A stretch of DNA of 64,000 nt, from assembly GCA_023423975.1 (NCBI GenBank), contig JAFAEO010000058.1:1-64000 (forward strand). The letters are read 5' to 3'. The translations under genes were made by a program, and so were the position numbers. This stretch comes from Pseudomonadota bacterium (GTDB lineage Bacteria > Pseudomonadota > Gammaproteobacteria > Burkholderiales > Burkholderiaceae_B). This document shows positions 18,401 to 26,090 of the stretch, one piece after another; the first letter of the stretch is position 1, and every line of letters begins with the position of its first letter. Under the pieces are notes generated by a model that worked only from the letters and a program-made list of their open reading frames with translations, had not been told where the DNA came from and ran no database searches.

Positions 18401-19290
18401 TCGGCTGCCTCGCGGATCTCACGCTCGCCCGGCAAAAATATCAATATGTCGCCGGCGCCGTGGGCGGCGCACTCGTCAACCGCAGCCACAATGCCATCAA
18501 CCAGCTCTTTCTCGCCGTCACGGTCCAGCCGCCGCGCTTCGTTAGCTGCCGAGCGTGCCGGCTTGGCCTCGTCTTCGTCATCCAGAAAATGTACCGGCCG
18601 GTAACGTACTTCAACTGGAAACAGGCGGCCCGATACTTCGATGACCGGCGCCGGTTTGCCATTGGCATCGGCAAAATGCCGGGCAAAGCGGTCTGCATCA
18701 ATAGTTGCAGATGTGATAATCAGCTTGAGATCGCGCCTGCGCGGCAACAGCACGCGCAAAAACCCAAGCAAAAAGTCAATATTCAGGCTGCGCTCATGGG
18801 CTTCGTCGATAATGATCGTATCGTATTTGCGCAGCAACGGATCTTTTTGCGATTCAGACAGTAAAATACCATCTGTCATCAGCTTGATCGCGGCGTCCGG
18901 ACCGGTCCGATCGTTAAACCGGATCTGATAGCCAACCAGCTCGCCCAGTGGTGTATTGAGCTCTTCGGCAATCCGACGGGCAACCGAGGTCGCGGCCAGC
19001 CGCCTTGGCTGGGTATGGCCGATCAGGCGTGTGCGGCCCCGCCCGGCTTCAAGGCAGATCTTGGGCAACTGCGTGGTTTTGCCCGAGCCGGTCTCTCCGC
19101 TGACGATGATGACCTGGTTTTCCTGCAGCGCCTGGGCGATTTCATGTCGTCGCTCACTGACGGGCAGTGATTCCGGATAGGTGATGGGCGGGATCTCGCG
19201 CGGCGCACGCACAGGACGCGCAAGCGTGTCCTGGCGCGCATTCTGTGGTTTCTTTGCCGTATCAGCGGCCCGATCTTCCTTTTTTTTCAT
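15412..19290 (-). CDS. hrpA: ATP-dependent RNA helicase HrpA
   Basis: A 1292-residue DEAH-box helicase, close to the 1300 residues of E. coli HrpA, which rescues stalled ribosomes and helps process some fimbrial mRNAs. Helicase motifs: GETGSGKTTQLPKI, DEAHERSLNIDFLLG, SATIDADRF, and QRAGRCGRIGPG. The long C-terminal part is the DUF3418-type extension that marks HrpA over HrpB. The N-terminus has Lys-rich MKKKEDRAADTAKK. It is divergent from argA with 100 bases between and is followed by dnaE. Confidence 0.96.
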   Translation of the reverse strand: MKKKEDRAADTAKKPQNARQDTLARPVRAPREIPPITYPESLPVSERRHEIAQALQENQVIIVSGETGSGKTTQLPKICLEAGRGRTRLIGHTQPRRLAATSVARRIAEELNTPLGELVGYQIRFNDRTGPDAAIKLMTDGILLSESQKDPLLRKYDTIIIDEAHERSLNIDFLLGFLRVLLPRRRDLKLIITSATIDADRFARHFADANGKPAPVIEVSGRLFPVEVRYRPVHFLDDEDEAKPARSAANEARRLDRDGEKELVDGIVAAVDECAAHGAGDILIFLPGEREIREAAEALRKHHPPSTQILPLFARMSQQEQERIFRPDTNQRRVILATNVAETSLTVPGIRFVVDSGLARVKRYSWRNKVEQLQIEPISQASANQRAGRCGRIGPGICIRLYDEEGFAQRAKFTDPEILRSSLAAVILRMKALRMSDIESFPFVDRPAGKAVADGYNQLQELGALDEQNALTAIGKTLSLLPLDPRIARMILAANDQHCLHELLIIAAALSIQDPRERPFNAREASEQAHVRFRDDKSEFMSYLKLWNWYEDAVRHKGSQRKLVTQLRSEFLSPLRLREWHDVHTQLLQLVREQGWRVNTTEATFEQVHRALLTGLLGNIGLKSEESTQYQGARDIRFVVHPGSALIKKSGKWIVAAELVETTRLFARCIANVDPRWIESAGAHLLKKHWSDPAFNASRGQVLANERATLYGLMVYSGRKVNYGRIAPGEAREIFIRQALVDGQINATLPFIAHNAKIIREIEKMEHQARRPDILIDDELIFAFYDKQLPADVCQTQTLVNWYGKLDQAAARQLLLNREDLMRHEASGITSDVFPKRTEWEGMSLALSYHFEPGSPKDGVTATIPVFLLNQVDPLQSEWLVPGMLKEKVLHLLKSLPQKLRRHCVPLPDYAQGFFERWFDKAADPDRSLLVALADDIRDELTIRVATSDFKPETLPAHLFMNFRVVDEHGRMLSAGRNLSQLKAEHAPAAQASFQSMVSRDKSVAQVVSQDDIVQWDFGQLPEIMEIRKKNEVFIGYPALVDLGQSCTIDVFDDPDIAARKHRLGLLRLFRIAMKDQLKQLAKAIPELTRMGMLAVSLMNQESLRDQIVEAALGQACLAEPLPTNAEQFEARRLDAKGRIGLLIQEEARLALATLTEWAALQKKLVSVRSSAKTLHDDIVAGASAFMTAQFLTAHPHSRRTHYPRYLKAASARIDKYRSDPARDARLMQEMAPLVLNYQRMRSALKGQADERLDDFFWMLQELRVALFAQELLTPVPVSVRRLQKTWESLNR

Positions 19291-19390
19291 ACAATTTCAA
19301 TCTGTTCATTCAGCCAACATTATAATTTTGGCAGGCCGCATATACATCAGATAGCGGTATTTCACATCAATTCAAGGAACCCATACCACC

Positions 19391-20749
19391 GTGACCATTG
19401 CCCCTGACCCCGAAACCTATTCTGCACAAGATGCACCTGAATTTGTTCCCGCACAATTTGTGCGATGGTTTCGCGATGTCGCTCCCTATGTGCACACCCT
19501 GCGCAATAAGACATTTGTGGTTGGATTTGGTGGCGATCTGATCCAGGCCGGCGCGCTCAATGCATTGATTCAGGATCTTTCCCTGCTTACCTCGCTAGGG
19601 GTGCACATTGTACTGGTTCATGGCTGCCTGCCCCAGGTAAACGAACAGTTGCGCCTCAAAGGCTTTTCGTTCCAGTTTGGTCGTGAACCGGAGCCCACCT
19701 CTGCCGAGGCGCTGGAATGCGCCAAGGAAGCGGCCGGTGAAATTCGCCTGGACATCGAGGCTGCATTCAGCCAGGGGTTGCCCAACACGCCCATGTCCAA
19801 TGCCCAGATTCATATCATTTCAGGCAACTTTGTCACGGCCCAGCCCATCGGCGTGATCGACGGTGTCGATTTTCGTCATACCGGCAAGGTGCGCAAGTTC
19901 GATCTGGAAGCCATGAAAAAAGTTTTGTCCCACGGTGGGGTGGTGCTGCTCTCGCCAATTGGCTTTTCACCGACAGGCGAAGCATTCAACCTGGCCATGG
20001 AAGACATTGCAACCAGTACGGCGGTTGCCCTGCGTGCCGAAAAATTGATTTTCCTGACTCAAAACCGCATGTTGCGCGACAGCCTTGGCCAGATTATCAC
20101 GGAAATTGCACGCGAAGATGCCGAAGCGATGATTCGTGAGGACTCACTTGACGTGGATACACGCAGTTATTTGTCTCATGCCGCCAAGGCGGTCAAACGC
20201 GGCGTGGCCCGTGCCCACCTGATTCCCTTCGATCTGGATGGCAGCATTCTGCTGGAATATTTCACCCATGATGGCGTTGGCACCATGGTGGTCGAAGACA
20301 CTCTGGATGACTTGCGCACCGCCACCATTGACGATATTGGCGCGATCGTGCAACTGATTGAACCACTGGAGGCTGATGGCACCCTGGTGCCGCGTGGGCG
20401 CCATGTGATTGAACGCGACGTAGAACGCTTCACCGTCCTGGAGCATGATGGAGTTATTTATGGCTGTGTCTCGCTCAACCCGTTTCCCGCAGATCAGATG
20501 GCGGAAATGGCCTGCCTGATCGTCAATCCCGAATGGCAGGGCTCCGGTGAAGGCGAAATCCTGTTGCGCCACACTGAGGCACGGGCACGCGCCATGGGCA
20601 TGAAAAAGCTATTTGTACTGACGACACGCACTTCGCACTGGTTTATCAAACGCGGCTTTGTACAGGGTACGATCAGCGATTTGCCCCAGGAAAAGCAAAT
20701 GAACTACAATCGTAGTCGCAACAGTCATATCTTTATCAAAAAACTTTAA
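19391..20749 (+). CDS. argA: Amino-acid N-acetyltransferase (arginine synthesis)
   Basis: The 452-residue N-acetylglutamate synthase makes N-acetylglutamate from acetyl-CoA and glutamate, the first step to arginine. An amino-acid-kinase-like domain (about 40-290; VVGFGGDLIQAGALNALIQDL and HIVLVHGCLPQVNEQL) is followed by a GNAT acetyltransferase domain (about 310-450; NPEWQGSGEGEILLRHTEARA, FVLTTRTSHWFIKRGF). Start is GTG at 19391 with AAGGA upstream. Arginine feedback probably acts on the kinase-like domain, as in the family. yggX follows after 12 bases. Confidence 0.95.
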   Translation: MTIAPDPETYSAQDAPEFVPAQFVRWFRDVAPYVHTLRNKTFVVGFGGDLIQAGALNALIQDLSLLTSLGVHIVLVHGCLPQVNEQLRLKGFSFQFGREPEPTSAEALECAKEAAGEIRLDIEAAFSQGLPNTPMSNAQIHIISGNFVTAQPIGVIDGVDFRHTGKVRKFDLEAMKKVLSHGGVVLLSPIGFSPTGEAFNLAMEDIATSTAVALRAEKLIFLTQNRMLRDSLGQIITEIAREDAEAMIREDSLDVDTRSYLSHAAKAVKRGVARAHLIPFDLDGSILLEYFTHDGVGTMVVEDTLDDLRTATIDDIGAIVQLIEPLEADGTLVPRGRHVIERDVERFTVLEHDGVIYGCVSLNPFPADQMAEMACLIVNPEWQGSGEGEILLRHTEARARAMGMKKLFVLTTRTSHWFIKRGFVQGTISDLPQEKQMNYNRSRNSHIFIKKL

Positions 20750-20761
20750 GCGAGAATTGCC

Positions 20762-21034
20762 ATGGCCCGAATGATTCAATGTATCAAACTGAAAAAAGAG
20801 GCCGAAGGTCTGGACTATCCTCCCTATCCGGGCGAATTGGGCACCAAGATCTGGAATTCGATTTCCAAGGAAGCCTGGCAGCAGTGGACTGACATTCAGA
20901 CGCGTATTGTCAATGAGAACCGCCTGAACCTGGCTGATGCCCGGGCCCGTAAATATCTGCAGCAGCAAATGGAAAGCTTTCTGTTTGACGATGTGGATGT
21001 CGAAGCCCAGGGCTACGTGCCGCCTTCAGCCTGA
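20762..21034 (+). CDS. yggX: Oxidative-damage protection protein YggX
   Basis: A 90-residue iron-trafficking protein that protects iron-sulfur enzymes from oxidants. The family pattern ARMIQCIKLKKEAEGLD with the conserved Cys, PPYPGELGTKIW and the C-terminal RKYLQQQMESFLFD are all present, and the length matches exactly. It lies 12 bases after argA and is probably cotranscribed. Two hairpins follow, the second a rho-independent terminator. Confidence 0.95.
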   Translation: MARMIQCIKLKKEAEGLDYPPYPGELGTKIWNSISKEAWQQWTDIQTRIVNENRLNLADARARKYLQQQMESFLFDDVDVEAQGYVPPSA

Positions 21035-21046
21035 AGCAGTTTCTAT

Positions 21047-21066
21047 AGCATCACATCTGTGATGCT
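21047..21066 (+). terminator. Hairpin downstream of yggX
   Basis: AGCATCAC and GTGATGCT form a perfect eight-base stem with a four-base loop, 12 bases after the yggX stop. No T-run follows directly; it may work together with the terminator at 21103-21124. Confidence 0.4.
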
Positions 21067-21102
21067 GCGCCGTTTATTGCACACGTAATAACAGCATCTT
21101 TG

Positions 21103-21124
21103 ACCGGGCCTGGCCCGGTTTTTT
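21103..21124 (+). terminator. Rho-independent terminator of argA-yggX
   Basis: ACCGGGCC and GGCCCGGT form a GC-rich stem followed by a run of six T. This would end the argA-yggX transcript. Confidence 0.75.
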
Positions 21125-21280
21125 GTCGCCACCACAACAAGCGGTCCGCCGCTGACGCTCAGCTCCGCACTGCGCACAGCCTTATAGTATAGGTTACCGG
21201 CTTGTCTGCTTCGCTTGCTGACAGGCCGGCAGACCTGGTGGTCCTGGTCTCAGCCGGCATACAACAGCGCTTTTCATGAC
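21125..21280. other. Convergent intergenic stretch with an imperfect hairpin
   Basis: The 358 bases between yggX and phoU hold no gene. Besides the terminators listed here, CCGGCTTGTC (21197-21206) pairs with GACAGGCCGG (21220-21229) with one G-T pair. It has no T-run and could be a REP-like remnant; I see only one copy in the window. Confidence 0.35.
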
Positions 21281-21309
21281 AAAAAAAACTCCGCACTTTC
21301 ATGCGGAGT
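21281..21309 (-). terminator. Rho-independent terminator after phoU
   Basis: On the minus strand ACTCCGCA-TGAAAG-TGCGGAGT is followed by a T-run (21281-21287 on the plus strand reads A). It lies about 84 bases past the phoU stop and suits the end of the pot-to-phoU unit. Confidence 0.75.
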
Positions 21310-21392
21310 CATTTGCTATTGCTGCTTATTCATATTGGATATTACTAACTGCCATTGGCTTTCAATACCTGGGCAACTGATGGATAAAAAAA

Positions 21393-22145
21393 TCAGTTGC
21401 TCTCGCCAGCCACCGGAGCTGGGGTCGGAGACTCAGGCGGCTCTTCGTCGCCCCGCGCCATGGATTCGACTTTCTTAACACTGGTGTGGCGGGCATCTTC
21501 TCCCTGCACCAGATAAATGACCCGTTCTGCCATATTCTTGGCATGATCGCCGATCCGCTCAAGAGCACGGGCAATGAAGATCAGGTCGATGCATGCCGTG
21601 GTGGTGCGAGGATCTTCAATCATGTAGCTGCTTACTTCACGCAATATGCTCTTCCATTGCTTATCGATCTTTTTGTCGCTGCGCACGACTTCAGCAGCCA
21701 GAATGGCATCCTTGCGCGCAAATGCGTCCAGGCTGCGATTAAGCATTTTCTGAACGCCGACGGCAAAATGCGTCATGTCTACGATGGGTTCGTAGCGTGT
21801 GGGGCTCTCGTACAGGCGACGCGCCATTTTGGCAATTTTCTCGGCTTCGTCTCCGGAGCGCTCCATGTCTGTGAGCATTTTGGACACCGATATTACCAGA
21901 CGCAAATCCACTGCTGTGGGTTGCTGCAATGCGAGTACCTGGGCAATTGACTGATCAATATCCATTTCCAGGCGATTGACTTCCTTTTCCCGCTCGAAGA
22001 CTCGTTCTGCAACGGTCAGATTGCCGTCAGCCAGAATCAGCATGCTGTCTTCGATCATTGCCTCTACAAGGCCACCCATACGTAAGAAACGGGAGCGGAT
22101 ATCTTCGAGTTCCGCATCAAAGCGGGTGTTGGTATGTTGTGCCAT
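21393..22145 (-). CDS. phoU: Phosphate-signalling protein PhoU
   Basis: A 250-residue cytoplasmic all-helical protein with two PhoU repeats. It links the Pst phosphate transporter to PhoR and represses the Pho response when phosphate is ample. Typical segments are RFDAELEDIRSRFLRMGGLVE, VISVSKMLTDMERSGDEAEKIA and IFIARALERIGDHAKNMAE, with the metal-binding E-x3-D pattern repeated. The C-terminal tail is longer and Pro/Glu-rich. No pst or phoBR gene is in the window; it lies downstream of rpiA. Confidence 0.94.
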   Translation of the reverse strand: MAQHTNTRFDAELEDIRSRFLRMGGLVEAMIEDSMLILADGNLTVAERVFEREKEVNRLEMDIDQSIAQVLALQQPTAVDLRLVISVSKMLTDMERSGDEAEKIAKMARRLYESPTRYEPIVDMTHFAVGVQKMLNRSLDAFARKDAILAAEVVRSDKKIDKQWKSILREVSSYMIEDPRTTTACIDLIFIARALERIGDHAKNMAERVIYLVQGEDARHTSVKKVESMARGDEEPPESPTPAPVAGESN

Positions 22146-22208
22146 GGCGATGCCTGCAATAAGAAAGATAAGAGAAGTTTAAGACCGTTCAATGACAGGA
22201 ATATGACA

Positions 22209-22892
22209 TCAGCGTTCGCGAATGTCTACCCCCTGCTGCTTTGCAACCATTACTACGGTCGCCGGTTCGAGCGCAAACAGACCGCAAGTGACCACGCCGG
22301 CAATCGCGTTCATGGTTGTTTCCATTTCACGCGCATCGGCTAGGCGCATGCCCGCAACATCAAGTATCGGATTGCCATTATCTGTAATAAAATCGGCCCG
22401 TACAGTCGCCGTGGCGCCCAGCGCCGCTATTTTGCGCAGCACAATGGGTACGGCCATGGGAATCACCTCAAGCGGGATGGCAAAGCTGCCCAGAAGATCC
22501 ACGCATTTTGTTTCATCCACAATGCAGACAAACCGTTCTGACGCAGCAGCCACAATCTTTTCCCGTGTGTGCGCCCCGCCACCACCCTTGACCATCTGCA
22601 GTAATGGATTGATTTCATCGGCACCATCCACATAGACCGGCAACGGTTTACTGGTATCGGCCAGATCCAGCACGCGCACGCCGTGCCCGCGCAAACGGGC
22701 TGCGCTACGCTCTGAACTGGCAACGGCGCCGGCAAATTCGTTTTTGTATTTTGCCAGCTCATCAATAAAAAGATCTGCCGTCGACCCAGTGCCTACGCCG
22801 ATCACAGCATCGGCACCAAAAAAAGGCCGAATGTACCCGACTGCAGCCTGTGCGACGTCGCGTTTCAATTGTTCCTGAGACTTCAGTTCCAT
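22209..22892 (-). CDS. rpiA: Ribose-5-phosphate isomerase A
   Basis: A 227-residue enzyme that interconverts ribose 5-phosphate and ribulose 5-phosphate in the pentose-phosphate pathway. GVGTGSTADLFIDEL (phosphate binding), DGADEINPLLQMVKGGGGAHTREKI (catalytic Asp/Lys/Glu region) and the length fit RpiA. I use the ATG at 22892; the frame continues upstream to 23021 but that part overlaps the preceding gene and lacks family similarity. Eleven bases separate it from the upstream ArsC-like gene. Confidence 0.95.
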   Translation of the reverse strand: MELKSQEQLKRDVAQAAVGYIRPFFGADAVIGVGTGSTADLFIDELAKYKNEFAGAVASSERSAARLRGHGVRVLDLADTSKPLPVYVDGADEINPLLQMVKGGGGAHTREKIVAAASERFVCIVDETKCVDLLGSFAIPLEVIPMAVPIVLRKIAALGATATVRADFITDNGNPILDVAGMRLADAREMETTMNAIAGVVTCGLFALEPATVVMVAKQQGVDIRER

Positions 22893-22903
22893 GATCCTAC
22901 CTA

Positions 22904-23260
22904 TTACGAGAGATGAGCAGCAAAAGTGCTTTCGGCAAACCCGAATGTGGTCGCGCCGTCGGCAAACATCGTGACCGGGCGCTTGATCAGTGAAGGAAAT
23001 TGCTCGGCCAGCGCCAGCCATTGCTGTTCGGTGGCCGGTGTTTTGCGATCTTCGGGCAAGCCACGCCAGGTCTGGGAGTTGCGATTGATCATCAGTTGTG
23101 CCCCGCCTGCGGCAGCGGCCCAGGTCTTGAGCAGCGCACTGTCTGCCGGTTCATCGCGATAATCGGTAAACTCAACCTGCTGGCCCCGTTCCTGCAGCCA
23201 CTTGCGCGCCTTTACGCAAGTGCTGCAGCGTTTCAGCCCGTATTGGCGTATTACACTCAT
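22904..23260 (-). CDS. ArsC/Spx-family thioredoxin-fold protein (YffB-like)
   Basis: A 118-residue protein of the ArsC/Spx fold. The N-terminal YGLKRCSTCVKARKWL carries a CxxC (Cys-Ser-Thr-Cys) active site, and VNRN/ITNR-like MINRNSQTWRGLP plus IKRPV follow, as in YffB; the second half ends in a typical ArsC region. YffB-type proteins do not reduce arsenate as far as known and may handle glutathione mixed disulfides. Its first codon overlaps the stop of potI by four bases, so it is translated with the putrescine transporter; the reason is not clear. Confidence 0.85.
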   Translation of the reverse strand: MSVIRQYGLKRCSTCVKARKWLQERGQQVEFTDYRDEPADSALLKTWAAAAGGAQLMINRNSQTWRGLPEDRKTPATEQQWLALAEQFPSLIKRPVTMFADGATTFGFAESTFAAHLS

Positions 23261-24057
23261 TGCTTTGCTCGTCCCTGAAAATAATTGGCAACAATCACGA
23301 ATGTCCCCACAAGCAGGATCATCAGGGTTGCCAGCGCGTTGACTTCCGGTTTTATGCCAAGCCGCACGCGCGAAAAGACTTCGATTGGTAAGGTAGTATA
23401 GCCCGGACCATTCAGAAAGGAGGCAATAACCACATCATCCAGGGACAATGTAAAGGCCAGCAGCCAGGCCGATACCAGCGCGGGAGCGATCAGCGGCAAC
23501 GTGATGGTAAAAAACACCCGCAACGGCGGTGCCCCCAGATCCAGCGCCGCTTCTTCGAGCGAACGATCCAGTTCGCGTACACGCGACTGAATGACCACCG
23601 ATACATACGCAACACACAACGTAACATGGCCCAGCCAGATGGTGAAAATGCCATTGCTTTCAGGAAAACCGGTCATATTACGGATTTCGATAATCATCAA
23701 CAGCAGTGAAATGCCCAAAATGACATCTGGAATAACCAGCGGCGCATTCAGCATGCCGATATACAGGCCAAATCCCCTGAACGGGCCCTTGCGCGCCAGC
23801 ACATAGCCAGCCCAGGTGCCAATAATTACCGCTGCTGTCGCCGTCAGAAACGCGATGCGCAACGACAGCCAGGCCGCATTGAGCAAAGCCCGGTCCTGTG
23901 ACAGGCTCTGATACCAGCGTAGCGAAAAGCCTGACCAGCTGGAGGCCAGCGCCGATTCATTGAATGAAAAGACAATCAGGCTGAGAATGGGAATATACAA
24001 AAACAGCAGGCCTGCACCCAGAAACAGCCATTTGAGCCAGATATTTTCCTGTTTCAT
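23257..24057 (-). CDS. potI: Putrescine ABC transporter permease PotI
   Basis: A 266-residue inner-membrane permease with six hydrophobic segments. The cytoplasmic EAA loop is at ELDRSLEEAALDLGAPPLRVFF, which contacts the ATPase. I place the start at the ATG at 24057, which overlaps the potH stop by four bases; the open frame to 24336 is only the shadow of potH. The order PotF-G-H-I supports putrescine import rather than spermidine PotABCD. Confidence 0.93.
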   Translation of the reverse strand: MKQENIWLKWLFLGAGLLFLYIPILSLIVFSFNESALASSWSGFSLRWYQSLSQDRALLNAAWLSLRIAFLTATAAVIIGTWAGYVLARKGPFRGFGLYIGMLNAPLVIPDVILGISLLLMIIEIRNMTGFPESNGIFTIWLGHVTLCVAYVSVVIQSRVRELDRSLEEAALDLGAPPLRVFFTITLPLIAPALVSAWLLAFTLSLDDVVIASFLNGPGYTTLPIEVFSRVRLGIKPEVNALATLMILLVGTFVIVANYFQGRAKQ

Positions 24058-24968
24058 GCGTCCCGTCCCTTCAGGGCCCTGGCCTGACTGTACTGGAATA
24101 TCACAAGCGGGATAAGCAGGAAAAGTGTCATGGTCACGGCCACGGCAGCAGCCACCGGCCAGTTGGTATCGGTAAAGTACTGATCCCACATCAGGCGACC
24201 CATCATATATGTATTGGTTCCCCCCAGCAGTTCGGGAATCACATACTCGCCCACCGTCGGAATGAAAACCAGCATGGCGCCGGCGATCACGCCGGGAACC
24301 GACAGCGGCAGCGTAATGGTGAAAAATGCCTTCCACGGGCGCGCGCCAAGATCATAGGCTGCCTGCAACAGGCGCCGGTCCATCTTGACCAGGTTCGTGT
24401 ACAGCGGCAGAATAAAAAACGGCAGGTAGGTGTACACCAGGCCGATATAGACGGCCATATCTGTGCGATAAATCTCGATGGGCGTCGAGGTCATGCCCGT
24501 CCACATAAGAAACTGGTTCAGCAAGCCTTCGTTGCGCAGAATGCCGATCCAGGCATAGACGCGCAACAGCAGCGAGGTCCAGAACGGCAGGATGACAGCC
24601 AGCAGCAGTAAATTGCGCTGACGTGGTGCCGAACGGGCGATATAGTACGCCATCGGATAGCCGATAGCTACACACCACAAGGTGGTGACCAATGCCATTT
24701 TCAGCGATTTAAGATAGGCGCCAATAAACAGCGGGTCGGTCAGAAGCAACAGGTATCCCTCAAAGTGCAGGGACAGCGTCAGGACCTCCTCCTCGATCTG
24801 TACCAGCGGTCCATAGGGAGGAATACCAAACGTGGATTCTGAAAAACTGATTTTCAGGACAATGAAAAACGGCACTAACAAACAGAGCACCAGCCAGATA
24901 TACGGTGGCAAAATGGCCCACGCACGCTGATCGGGGCGATAGTTGCGCAGGGAGTGCAAGGGCTTCAT
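24054..24968 (-). CDS. potH: Putrescine ABC transporter permease PotH
   Basis: A 304-residue inner-membrane permease with about six membrane segments, starting with a short cytoplasmic tail and RAWAILPPYIWLVLCLLVPF. The EAA loop is at MDRRLLQAAYDLGARPWKAFF. It pairs with PotI to form the channel. Four-base overlaps with potG upstream and potI downstream show tight coupling. Confidence 0.94.
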   Translation of the reverse strand: MKPLHSLRNYRPDQRAWAILPPYIWLVLCLLVPFFIVLKISFSESTFGIPPYGPLVQIEEEVLTLSLHFEGYLLLLTDPLFIGAYLKSLKMALVTTLWCVAIGYPMAYYIARSAPRQRNLLLLAVILPFWTSLLLRVYAWIGILRNEGLLNQFLMWTGMTSTPIEIYRTDMAVYIGLVYTYLPFFILPLYTNLVKMDRRLLQAAYDLGARPWKAFFTITLPLSVPGVIAGAMLVFIPTVGEYVIPELLGGTNTYMMGRLMWDQYFTDTNWPVAAAVAVTMTLFLLIPLVIFQYSQARALKGRDA

Positions 24969-26089
24969 GACGGCAGCACCGTTGCGCTGTCAGGCCCCCA
25001 GGTTACAAAGACCTCATCATCAATGCCGGGCGCATTTTCCTGCGCCAGCTCAATGCCGGGCACGCTGGCCTCGATAATCTTGCCCGCATCCAGGCGAATC
25101 TGATAGAGCGTGTAGCTGCCCATCCAGGCCACGTGCGTGACAATACCGTGTCCGATATTGGTTTCGTCATCGGGCTGATCAATCAGCACGCGAATCTGCT
25201 CGGGACGAATGGACACGAACACTTCCATGCCCAGCGGCTCGCTGACGCCGTGATTGACAAACAGCGGACGCATCAGCTCATCGCTTTCGATCACGATATG
25301 GTCCGGCTCATCCACCACGATCGTACCGGTAAAGATATTGGTCGATCCGATGAACCCGGCGACAAAGCGCGAATTCGGAAACATATAGACTTCCTGCGGG
25401 CTGCCGGTTTGCACAATCTGACCCTCGGTCATGACCGCGATGCGATTGGCCATGGTCATGGCTTCTTCCTGGTCGTGGGTCACCATGACGCAGGTCACGC
25501 CGACCTGGTCAAGGATACGCACCAGTTCAATCTGGGTCTTCTGACGGATCTGTTTGTCCAGCGCCGACATCGGCTCATCCAGCAGCAACAGCTTGGGCCG
25601 CTTGACCAGGCTGCGCGCCAGTGCCACACGCTGCTGCTGCCCGCCCGACAGTTGCGAAGGCTTGCGCCGTGAATAGCCGGCCATTTGCACCAGATCCAGG
25701 GCCGCGAACACGCGGTCATGGATTTCCTGGCGATCAACGCCTTCCTGCTTTAACCCGTAGGCCACGTTGGCCTCTACGGTCATATGGGGAAACAGTGCAT
25801 ACGACTGGAACATCATATTGACCGGGCGCTTGTATGGCGCGATACCGGTCAGGTCAGTCCCATCCAGCAGGATCGTACCCGAGGTGGGCGTTTCAAATCC
25901 GGCCAGCATGCGCAGCAGGGTTGACTTGCCGCAACCAGAACTGCCCAGCAACGCAAAAATCTCGTTGCGCCGCACAGTCAGATTGACCGATTGTACGGCA
26001 ACGGTATCACCAAAAATTTTGACGACATCAACCAGCTTGACGAATTCGTCCGCGTCGCTGCCTGCTACCGACAAATGCCGCTCGGCCAT
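24965..26089 (-). CDS. potG: Putrescine ABC transporter ATP-binding protein PotG
   Basis: A 374-residue ATPase that energises putrescine uptake. Walker A is GSSGCGKSTLLRM, signature LSGGQQQRVALARSL, Walker B LLLLDEPMSALD, followed by the switch His in VMVTHDQEEAM; the C-terminal TOBE domain spans about 290-370. I take the ATG at 26089, one base after the potF stop codon, because the open frame to 26140 only re-reads potF. Confidence 0.94.
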   Translation of the reverse strand: MAERHLSVAGSDADEFVKLVDVVKIFGDTVAVQSVNLTVRRNEIFALLGSSGCGKSTLLRMLAGFETPTSGTILLDGTDLTGIAPYKRPVNMMFQSYALFPHMTVEANVAYGLKQEGVDRQEIHDRVFAALDLVQMAGYSRRKPSQLSGGQQQRVALARSLVKRPKLLLLDEPMSALDKQIRQKTQIELVRILDQVGVTCVMVTHDQEEAMTMANRIAVMTEGQIVQTGSPQEVYMFPNSRFVAGFIGSTNIFTGTIVVDEPDHIVIESDELMRPLFVNHGVSEPLGMEVFVSIRPEQIRVLIDQPDDETNIGHGIVTHVAWMGSYTLYQIRLDAGKIIEASVPGIELAQENAPGIDDEVFVTWGPDSATVLPS

Positions 26090-26090
26090 C

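Noticed and set aside
15439..18864. Long plus-strand frames of 263, 315 and 266 codons
   Set aside because: They are antisense to hrpA, whose helicase motifs are unambiguous.
19321..19326. TATAAT upstream of argA
   Set aside because: No -35 box at 16-18 bases; not enough for a promoter call.
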